Of a stretch of 64,000 nt of DNA, positions 11,601 to 23,600 are shown piece by piece (the first letter of the stretch is position 1; each line of letters opens with the position of its first letter). Origin of the DNA: Atriophallophorus winterbourni. Taxonomy: Eukaryota; Platyhelminthes; Trematoda; Plagiorchiida; Microphallidae. The position numbers and the translations under genes were made by a program. Below the pieces are notes generated by a model. It was not told where the DNA came from and searched no databases. It saw only the letters and a program-made list of their open reading frames with translations. Location: the NCBI GenBank assembly GCA_013407085.1, contig JACCGJ010014508.1, forward strand, positions 22,963-86,962. The letters run 5' to 3'.

Positions 11601-14600
11601 GCATGTGAAGCAGTTGCAACCTGGTCAGTGCCTGTCTCTCTAGCCCTTCGTGACGATTCGAATCCCTCTGTATTCTGATCTCTGATTGCTAGAGCATGTC
11701 CCAAATGTCTATTGTTGACTTTACAAGGGGAAAACTTTGTTCGTTTCAATGTATTGTGGTGCTCACATCTCCATCCCTTACACTCCACTACCTGTTTCTG
11801 GCTGCTTGCCGTCATCAGGTGGAGACAGTAAGATCAGTTTCAGTGAGCCTTGAAACAGTGGGAAAGCGGTAAACAAAGTTAAACTTGTATGTCACTGTTA
11901 TATAGGGTTCTTACAAAGAACCACGATGTTCAAATACAGAATCACGAAGTGATTCCTGGCCAAGCGATCGAGGCGCATATAAAACACCAATGTATTGTGG
12001 TGCTTACATCCCCATCCCTGTATTCTGTATTTGAACATCGTGGTTCTTTGTGAGAACCCTATATAACAGTGGCATACAAGTTTAACTTTGATCGTTTCAC
12101 TCTTACGCTTCACAAATGTTTTTAACTTCAAGTGTGCATGGGACGACAATCGTGATACAAGCAAAGTGACACACACTCATAGACTGCACGTGGTCTAGTA
12201 TACTGTCAGGTTGCCCAGACCCAAACATATGTAAGAATGAAAATAGAAATCACAGTTTGACTCCAGCATACAGCTCACTACCGGCAGCGAATCAATTTAG
12301 CATCATGCAATGTCGTGTGGCGTCCGTATTTCTTGCAGATTGCATCATTTTTCAGCGTCTATCGTGATGAGAATGGAGCTATTGGGTTTTTTTGAGAAAA
12401 TGAGTCGTTCAGCATGGGCCACTATTTCGCGCAAATAATTTGTCATACCGCAAAGGTTTTACTGAGGAATCCTACGACCTGTTCCGGCTCCTAAATTGAC
12501 TGACGATTTCGCTTTATCAAATCTCTTTATAAGTTAAGATGTGGGGATGATTATATTGCAACAAATCACTGTCGATTCTTTATCCCCACCAGTTTGCTCT
12601 TATTTACAATTCTTTGGATTCCGATATGCTGTCAGACCATCCAACACGTACTATTAATATCATTCAATACATCGTAAACCCTAAAGACCCCATTAGTTTG
12701 AAGCCATTTCTCCATTACCCTTCTTTTTGAATTTTATTTGTATTAGTCAAGATTCCAGTCTGTGAACACCATCTGCCATCGTTATATTACTGCTCAACCC
12801 AACAGTAACAAAATTATTACCACTCTTTGTCTCTCCCTTGAATGGCGTTGCACGGATGTGCAATCGTACAGTACTTCTGTGCTGTGCGGCTAGCATCGTG
12901 CTAAATTGATTGGCCATCGGTGGTGAGCTGCATACTGAAACAGGCTGGAGTCTCACTACCATTTCTATTTTCTTTCTCATATTTGTCTAGGCCTGGGAAA
13001 CCTGACAGTATCTTAGCCCATGTGCACTCTATGACTGTACGGCCCTTTGTCTGGATCAGGCTTGTGCGTTCATTCATTCATTCTTTCTTTCCTTGAATGG
13101 CGTTACTAACTCGTAGTTCGCTTACTCATGCAGACCTCTTTGAAGTCGGGGTACACATCGCAGATGTTTCTTACTTCGTCCGCCCGGGAAGCAGTCTAGA
13201 CCAGGAAGCCTCTCGTCGAGCCACGTCTGTTTACCTCGTGCAAAAGGTAACATTCATTTCGTGCATCTTTATCCATATTTGAAGCCTATTTTTCTTTAGT
13301 CCAATCACATCTATGTATCAGCTAGCCACGATGTTTGTGCTTTTCCGTTTTTGGAATCGATACTGTAGAATTATTTCCTATTGTGATTTTAAATCGCAAT
13401 GTTTTGCCCATCTACACTCCTTTACTCAATGCATCCACACGTTATTTTGCTAACGCCGAGTATGTTACGCGAATGGATGTATGTATGTGTGTATGAAAGC
13501 ACAAGCCTGATCCAGGCCAAGTGCCGCACATTCAGAGACTGCACGTGGGCGATATTACTGTCAGGTTGCCCAGGCCTAAACAGATATGAGAAATAGAGAA
13601 TAAAGAAGGTAGTGAGACTCCAGCGTGTTTCAGCATGCAGCTCACTACCCGTGGCCAATCAATTTATCACGGTGTTAGGCGCACAGCACAGAAGTACTGT
13701 ACGATTGCACATCCGCGAATGGATAATCGATGCTCGTTTCACACACCAACCTCAAATCATCAGTTATTTCGCATTTTATTCTATTTTTGCCTGATCATTT
13801 CCTGTAGAACCCTTGTCATTCTTCGGTATCATTTGTTTACCTAGTTAACACGCACATAGCTTGCTTTAAGTATCCGTATTCTGCGCTTGTTCTGTTTCAG
13901 GTGATCCCCATGCTACCTCCAATTTTATCCGACCATTTGTGCAGTCTCAATCCGTGCACCGATAAGCTTGCATTCTCGGTGGTAATGCGAGTTCGACCCA
14001 ACGGAGATGTAAGTTTCCTGTTAATTTCCGTTAGTTTTTTATGCGAATGGGATGTTTTCGTATGAAAATATGTTTCCACTTGTTTTTTTACAATCCCAGG
14101 TTGGTCGCTGTGGATGGTATAAAAGTATGCAACTTAAAAATCTCGAGAAAATATCCCGTCTTCGCACGTCTATGCGTGTATTATTCTGCCCCCTGCTGAT
14201 TCCTACGGTAGTGATGTTTGCATAGCAAACTAGCTTATCAATGCCGGATGCTGTTGCTTGTAAAAACTGTTTTCTTAATACGAGTCCGTTTTACACCTCA
14301 CAAAGAACAAGCCAACGTACTCATCTGAAGGCCTCGTATGGCTAAGTCGACCGTGTTCATTATGCGTTTATGTTTGTGACTACTCATCCGTGTCAAGCCA
14401 ATTGAACTATTCATTAAGTTGATCACGGCGGTCCATGATGGAAGCACTGGACTCGGGTGGGAGGAAGCTGAGGATATGCACTGCTGATGAGCTCAAATAA
14501 GAGCGAAACTTGAGTCTAGTGCTTCGTGAATATTTGGATGGGCTTGGCACGGATGGGTAGTCACAAACACAAAGAACGTATTCTCCAAAACAAACTTATG

Positions 14601-17600
14601 AGTTCTTAGATGGTGGCAGTTGATGTGTTGTTACTAATTATATAACAGTTGTTCGCAGTCTTTTCGCACATAAGTTCACCCAGCTTATGTTTTGCGTTTT
14701 ACGATTGGATGTTTCCGTAACTTGGGATGATGGAGTACGTACGATAAGAGACTGTGCTGATACTCTATGGTTGTCTGTGCTTGGAAAAAGCAATGCGAAC
14801 GAAAATTTAGCGTGTCCTTTGTTGCATCCATTTACCGTTCCCAACTATTGTGTACCGTTGAAATTTTCGACGGAAGCTTGAGCCATTTTCGCTTAATTTA
14901 TATAAGGGTTCGTTCATTTGAAGTCAATCTTTCAGATAGACAAATCAAGTTATTGATTAAACTACACATATGCTGAATTTGCCTTTTCCTCATATTTTTC
15001 CCTATAATACTGACAGAAATCTACTGTTCTATCTGTTCATTGCGATTTAGGAGCGTATAGTCATATTCATTGACCGGCTGTCTGTCACATTTACCAAATG
15101 AACTACAATATTGTAGTAATCTCTTACCGTTAATTAGTTTCACCTAAATTAATCCATGGCCTTCATGCTTAATGAATCTTAGCGTGGTGGAGAATTCGTT
15201 CTTCGTGTTTGTGACTACTCGTCAGTACTATGTCCTTCGAAATATTCACACATTCGATCACAGCTGTTCATAATGATCACTCTCATGTAAATCTATCGCT
15301 CATCTTACAAAAATGGTGTAATCTGTATATATTGTCTAGAGTGGTTTGAAAAAAACTGATTAATGATTCCTCAAACTCCTAACCGGCTTATACTAGCCGT
15401 TTGGCAAATCGTCCCAATTACGATGCATAATCCTCGCTTCTGGTTTGTTCGTCATATCCTTGATCTAGATGATTTTCTAATTCAGAAGCAATTATCTCAC
15501 ACTAGTCTCACTCTCTCGTTCGTATTGCAGATCGTCAGCACGTGGCTAGGTCGCTCTATTATCCGTTCACGCATCAAACTGTCGTATGAGCATGCCGCAG
15601 CCATTTTAAAACAACCCGCTGGACAAACACTGGCTGACTCAATTCCTAAACCGGAACCACCTTTCACCATGGAGCACGTTCGCGATTCGCTGCTTATGCT
15701 AAACAATGTACGTCCACGTTAATTTATGATGCACGGGTGTGCAATCTTGTGCTGAAGAGGTAACCCCGTGCTATATGGGTTTTGTAATGAGCTGCGTTCG
15801 GAAACACACCGAGTGTAGATGCCATTTTCCCGTCTCCTTTATCTTCTAGGCCTGGGCAACCCATAGAATCTCACTCCATTCGCAATCTTGGAGGATGCGG
15901 CACTTTGTCCGGTTTCGGGTTTGTGATATCATAAATACATATGCGATGCAACTAATGAATCCAGAGCCAAAATAACGCGAATAGGTTTTAGTTTCAGTAC
16001 ACTCGCACTAATGGTATGGTATGGTATCAAAGCACCAGCCTGATCAAGGCAAAGTGCCGCACAGTCAGAGACTGCACGTGGGCTAAGATACTGTCGGTTG
16101 CCCAGGCCTAGACGTATGAGGCTGAAAAAAGAACTAATAGGGAGATAAAGTTTCATCCAACTCAATCTTTTCAACTCCCTCAGTACCATCCGTCTCAGTC
16201 CTTTGAGGATAAGATTTCGATACTCAATAATCGGTCTATACCATTTTAACAGGTCATTTTTATTCGTATTTTGACATCTTTTTAGTTTTGCTTTGGTTCT
16301 TTGTGATAGCTAAATCTGATAGATCCGAGCGGAAGGTTTTCCAAATTTTCTTACTTTGACATTCGTTAGCAACCAAGTACTATTCGCGTTCGGCGGCAAC
16401 ATCGCGCTGTTTTTGTTGATCTCTGTCAATAAGTCTTAGGACTAAGACGGTGTGATGAAAGAAATGTTGATGCTAGCTCGCTTGCGATGGTTGGGACGCG
16501 TTTTAGGATGCTTTATCACCCTTATCATACTGTAAACACAAAGATGATGGTACACAGTGCGTGCGTACTAAATTATTTACTGTATGGCTGTGAAACCTGG
16601 ACCACCCACGCGAGACACGAACAGAAGCTGAATGCTTTCCATCTACGAAGAATCCGCGTATCTTGAACATATCGTGGATGGACAAAGTGCCTAATGCTGA
16701 AGTGCTTTCAAAAGCAGGTCTACAGAGCATGTTCACCTTACTAAGACAACGCCGCCTGCGGTGGCTTGGTCATGTCTACAGAATGGAAAATGGTCGCATT
16801 CCGAAAGATCTACTCTATGGTGAGTTGAAATCAGGAAGTTGACATTTGGGCAGACCGCGCTTGCGGTACAAAGACGTATGCAAAAGAGATATGAAAGCTA
16901 TTAGCATTTATCCCACGAGTTGAGGCATTGTGTAAAGCCTCGTCTGCAACCTGGGGAGTAGCAGTTACAGCTCTTGGCTGTTGAATGCAGATCACACCGC
17001 CGACGTGCAACTGACGCCCTACAACCAAGTTCTGACTCGTTACAAGCGCTACGAGAGAGATTGTTCCTCCCTAATCTGACTGTTTAGTCATTCGAAAAGC
17101 TGTAGATCATGAAAATTCATGCGATTGTGATGCACATGGATGTACAATCATGAAGTACTTCTGTGCTCCGTGCTAAATTGATTGGCCACCGGTAGTGAGC
17201 TGCATGTTGAAACACGCTGGAGTCTCACTACCATTTCTATTTTCTTTCTCTTATCTGTCTAGTCCTGGGCAACGTGACAGTATCTTAACCCACGTGCAGT
17301 TTGTTACTGTACGGCACTTTGTCTGGAACAGGCTTTTGCTTTCATACATCATACATCCATGGTCGACATCGACCGAAGGATTCCAACAACAACAACGTAC
17401 TGCGCCGTTTGTGCAATGATGGGAGAAACAGCCGAGTGGTCAGTCAATGAGTCAATCTTATGCTGCACCGAAGTGTCATATCGTTTTTGCTACAAAATCT
17501 CATGCATGAAACCGACAAATAATAGTTTATTGTATTTCGTTTGCTCGCTTCGTGTTGCCTGGTACACGTATCTTCCTCCCAACATGTGCTTCATGATTGC

Positions 17601-20600
17601 TTGTTTATGATTCGTTTCTTGAATTATAACATTAACAGCTTCTTGAAAATGAACTCACGAGGTATATCCCTCTTGGCTCCGAGCACATATGACGAATTGA
17701 ACTCTGGAAGGTCATCAAATGGTAGAGTGATAAGTGGCATGTATTGTTGGTAATATGCTGCTGTAGGAATAGTATTGCCAGCTTGCTGTTTGTTTGCTCT
17801 TTGAATGTCCGGTCCTTTCTAGATTTCCTTGTTAACGTAACCCGTTTAGTTGTTTCATCCTAACCTTTCAGATCGCGCGTAATCTTCGCGCCAGACGAAT
17901 CGAAAACGGCGCACTTACATTACAGAAATCTAAAATCGAATTTGATTTACCCACGACCAAGTTCGATCCCGATCCGGAGGACACCGCCGATTCGGTGTAA
18001 GCTGGTTTCTTCGGTCTTCCTCGGTTTTATTTTCGGTAGAATCATACACATTATGGCTGTTATTTTTATTTGTTTCTTGTTTTTTACATCCATGAATTGA
18101 TCGGTTGTCTAAACCCGCAAACGAATTTGTCCCGTTTTTACTGCAATACATTTTCATCATGTTGGATTGATATTGTCTGCCTGTCCAATCGTTGAAGAAG
18201 CATTTGGTTGCTTGATCATTTCTCTCTTAATTATCTCATTACGGTTCTTACCACGAAAGTATTGATATCTTCTCTATGCCTAGGATGTTGCTTACCAAAT
18301 GTGCTCTCCTTTTTTAACCACTACTTTTTAATTTTCTTACCATGTGCCCATCGATAGACTGTATTTCTCTCTGTTCCTCCATTTTCACTCCAGTGCTTCA
18401 ACTCAGAATGTTTGGCCGATCGGGTTCTCGATCCAGTCTACCGGACCGAGTCACCAGCTTATCGAGGAATTTATGTTGCTCACCAACCAAGTGGTCGCAC
18501 AGCGGCTCTTCCAAGCATTCTGTCACACTCACACCATGGACCAGCGTGGTGTCAAAGGGTGGTTAGGAGCATTGTTACGTAATCATGAGGCTCCTCCGAA
18601 AAAACGGTTGGATGATTTGGTTAGTTTCGAGCGTGAATGTGTCTACCTGCCTGTATGGTTGTGCTCAAACTCGGAGAATATTTGTGAACAGAGCTAGTGA
18701 ATTCATCACTATTTTTCACAATAATTTTATATGTATAATTTGCGTTGTCCAAACATCGTTGAACTCAGCGTATCCTCAACGTGATTTTACCGTGCTTGTT
18801 TGCTTTAATTTATTACTTGTTTCTGACTACTCATGAGTATGTGGTCCTTCGAAATAATCGTTTAGGTCCGCAATTAAAGCAGTTTTAGCTATTTGTCTGG
18901 GACACCGACCGCGATTTAGCATGCGAAAACATGCTGGTGTCTCACTGCTAACTCTATTTTCCTTAAAAATAACTGTCTAGGCCTGGGCAATCTGGCAGTA
19001 TCTTCGCCCACGTGCAGTCTTCAATTGTGGTGCACTTTACCTGGATCAGGCTTGTGATTTCATGCGTACATACAAGCATTCATGAAACTTCTTTTCGACT
19101 GATATTTGAGTGGCGCTGTATATCTGGCCAGTCGTTAAGCCACAAGCATCATATGTTGTGGTTGTCCAACCGATTTGCTTTTTATGCCTGAACTTCCCAT
19201 CGTATATGGCATAACCTCACAGTGTCTATTTACCATCAATATTGATATGGGGTTAAGCAAGATAAGCGAACGAGAACGCTTGCTCGAAAATGCTCGCAAT
19301 GTCACATAATGACTGCTGTTCAACATATCAACAAGTGCTAAGTAAAACGTATTCAAAATTATTTTACTTATAGTGAGCTCAGTTTAATTAATATCCTCCT
19401 TTTATCAAAATGGCCTTGTGGGAAATGAAGATGTTTTGTGTGGAAATAATGTTTTGACCGAGGATTCGTTGAATAACACTAAGCGTTTGAGTTCTCTTTT
19501 TCCGACATCACGCCTTTGTGGATTCTTCATTTATAACTTACTAACGGCTATAACCGTTACGAGACAAAAAGTTAGCTAAAGAACTGGTTCATGGACTGTA
19601 TAATAATGTATGTATGAAAGCACAAGCCTGATCCAGGCAAAGTGCCACACAAGCATAGATACTTTCAGGTTGCCCAGGCCTAGATAGATATGAAAAAGAA
19701 AAGAAAAATGGTAATGAAACTCTAGCACGTTTCAGCATTCAGCTCATTATCGGTGATCAATCAATTTAGCACGATGTTAGCCGCACAGCACATCGGTACT
19801 GTACGATTGCAAATCCGTGCTGTATTATAAATTAACGAAACGTTATATTTATTATAGTGTTTTATTATAATAATGTTAATGTCTGCTGCATTTTCTTCTG
19901 TTCACAATTTTGCCATTGAATCCGACAATTTCCGCTATTTTGTTGGTTGATGAGATCGGTTTACGGATTTCAAAACGTTGCATCTAAGGAAACATTATGG
20001 CCCACCTCTTGGAACTTGATCGACACGACTTTTTAGACGTTTAGCTTGTTTGACTTTTTCATTCTCTTCTCTTATTTCAGACAAACTTGTTGAAATCCGG
20101 CGGGATAGAGTTGCCTGATGGACGCTCGAAAACAATTGCTGTGAGTTCCACGGAGTGTTGTTCTCTTTTGCATTCGCCAAATCGGTTTTCCATCTCATCA
20201 TCGGTATCAAAAGAAACGTTGTTTAACTTCACACTTGGAAATTGAGTGACCTTGATGAGAACAGCTTCGAAAATGTTTTGCGATTGGTTTATTTAGTGCT
20301 TGCTTGTCTAGGCCTGAGCAAACTGGCAGTATCTTAGCCGACGTGCAGTCCTTGACTGTGCGGCACTTGGCCTGGATCGGGCTTGTGCTTTCATGCCATA
20401 CCATACGTGTGTGCTGAATGTTAGGCTGATCTATTTTTACCAACCGAGTATTGGGAATCGCATGACTAGACTAAATAACTTAAGCTGAGTTATTCATAAA
20501 ATCCGATCTGCTATCCTACAAATGCGTCACTCAGTCTTGTTGTTGTTTTTACTGGCCTGATCGAAAAACGGCGTTAAATATCTGTGATCACTAATTTTGA

Positions 20601-23600
20601 AATGACATCCTCAATGGTCTTTTCCTCATCTTTGACCCATGATTGTTTTAGAGCACTTTGAAACAACACAACGAAAAGCTCAAAGCATCTGGTTGCACGG
20701 ACGCAGAACGGGAAGCGATCATGAGTTCTCTATCGCATTTGGTTTACGTTCGAATGAATGTGAGTTTACTTACCATCTTTTATTTCTCGATGCCTATCCT
20801 TGATCATCATATGGAGTGTGCGGTCTCATGATATGTATTCGTTATTACAACGTCGAGATAATTTTACAAATCGCCAGCTGCTTTTGAATCGTGAACCAGC
20901 CAATCTGCTACGGCGTCTTCAAAACTCTTGCATGTTTTCATGTGATATTGCGATAGATGTGTGATCCGCCGCACCGTCCTAACTAATGTCTCATAAACCA
21001 AAGATAACCATCTAGGCCAACGCTTAAATGCCTCTGTTGACCTCGTTTAAGGCGATTCGTTGTTCTGCACCGTAAACATGAGTTGGGTCCTTCCGGTTGA
21101 GGTAGAATTGGTTTCCATGTGGTGTGGAGTACGTTTGATACGCTAGCCATAGTTGATAGTTTAGCACGGTTGAGCAATATCAGAAATAGTGTTATTGTTG
21201 GTTTTCGATGTTGTGCCTTTGATGAAATCGGCTGTGGTGTGCCGTGATATTCTGGACCTAATCAAGACCTCTTTGGGACGGACGGCGTTAGTGACGGTTG
21301 GGTATTATCTCTATGTGCACTTGTTCAATAACCGCGGTGTGCACATCGTTCGTAAAAGAAACAGCTTCGTACGCTAACACAATTGGTCTCATTCGTAAAA
21401 ACATTTCCATCCGTTAAATATTTGCAAATCACTCACGGTCCTACAGCTCGTAACTACTGAGCTACGCTATCATTATTGATGGAACTCGACTTCAAAGATG
21501 CGCTCACACTCAAGATGGTTCGCCTTTATATCTGTTACGTGAGATTTGACATCTGAACCATTGTGCCTGGTTCGATATACCGTTAATTCGTTCCGTATGT
21601 ATGTATGAAATCACACGTGCCCCATGCGTGTTTCAAACAAAGTTTTTCAGCTAGTCATGTTTGTTGTTGTGAAAACCACCTTAGATTGCCACAGTGCATT
21701 CCCCCCCCATCAACTTTTATTTTTCCAGATGGCCACGTACTTCAGCTTAGACGAGCTTCTCAGGCTGCATGCAGAGCTTCAAAACGATGTTGGCAATGAC
21801 TCCACTCGTTTGTTTGAGCACACTTGGCACTACGGTTTAAATGTCCCACTGTACACGCATTTCACCTCGCCCATTCGACGTTACGCCGATCTGATGGTTC
21901 ACCGTCAATTGGGTGCGATTCTGGAAGCGTCGGAACTTGGTCCGAAATTTCACGTGATCAATCCATCACGGTCACATGTGAGAACTCGAACAATACTAAA
22001 ATATTTGGGAGTGCAAGCGGAGTGGTGCAATAGCAAAAGGATCATGGCCAGGCGTGCGCAAGAAGCGAGTCAACGTCTGTTCCTCACTGCATGCATTCGG
22101 GTTCGTGAACTGTAATTCCATCTGTTAGATTTGGTTATTCGTACATTTTGTCCGTGCTTTTTCCAGACATCCGCAATTTTCGCTCCTTTATCAGACCCAT
22201 TTTATTGGTTGCGGGCTCTGGTTTTATTTGTACGGTGGCGATGATGATGAGTACCCAATGCATATGAGAGCTTTCTTCGACCATACATTTACCCCTTCGT
22301 GTGGTGGGCACTCGGTTCCAAGTTTATTCTACTTAATGACTGAATGAATGAAAGCACAAGCCTGATCCAGGCAAAGTGCCGCACAGTCAGTGACTGCACG
22401 TGGGCTAAGATACTGTCAGGTTGCCCAGGCAACCTTGATGAGGTTTGGACCCTGACAAATCACATTACCACTCCGCCACCTACGCTAGCTTTTTTAGTTT
22501 GATCACAAATGTTTCCCAATTTTCCTCTTTATCCAATCCTTTTTTTATTTTTGCATTTGTAGGACTGTGGTCCTATCACGATGAACGTCACGGTCACCGA
22601 TTTCAGTCGAACCACCATCAAAGTTTTGCTCCCAGAAATTGGAGTAGTTCTGACGACCCCACTCGATGACGTAGGTCGTTTTTTGATTCTACGATCGCAG
22701 TTGTTGATCTATTCATACCGTCGTGTTTTCATAGACTCAAACGTTGCTGTATTTATTGGGAAAACATTTTTGGTTATGATTTGAATGAATAATGATAGTT
22801 TGCTTTCTGATACAGATCAACAGTTTACTCAAGTTACATTTAGTTAACGGTCGGTCGATTCCTTCAAGGCCATTGGATGTAATATATTCAACGTGCATGT
22901 TTGTCGTACATTGTGTTTGACTCACTCGCGTCGACCATGTCGCGTGATCGTGATTTGCCCAGTTTTGTAGCTGACGTACAATATCCTGGATGATGATTGC
23001 AAGATGTTGTTGAACTATATCATCATTCTGTTAGCGTTTCGCTTTTGAACACAGAAGCTTCGTCAGACCTAAGGTGTCAGTTCAAACAGGGTTCAGGTTT
23101 AAATGGCATGTTCGTCACCAATCCTGAGCTCTCTAAGATAGACAGGTGAGATCAAGACAATTGATCACACCCCGTAAATGCTGCGTTAATCCTTAAATGG
23201 CATATTTTGCGTGCAAGTTCGATCACCGCCCGCTTACGTAATCCATGTGCACATTAGGTGTTATGCACGTTAATCCTTATCCGCGGCAGAAGCGAACGCT
23301 AGATTGTTGAGATATCCGCCCCATCCACATTGTTCACCGCATTCGCTCCAGCCTTTGTTATTTCAATTGCCTCAGCATGAAGTCTTTCCCTATAAGATCG
23401 CACACCCCGTCTTATCACCTCCAAGTTATCAGGATCTAAGCTGTGACCAGTGTGTAAGCACGTCTTCAGCTAGGGCAGAATCCCGAATCAGTGATTGATA
23501 TTCACTGGGATTGCAGGGTTTCTTTCCTACTCGTTTTCCATGTTCGTTTACCCGAGTGCAAAGTTCTCTAGAAGTTTGCCCAATTTAAACACCCGCGCAA

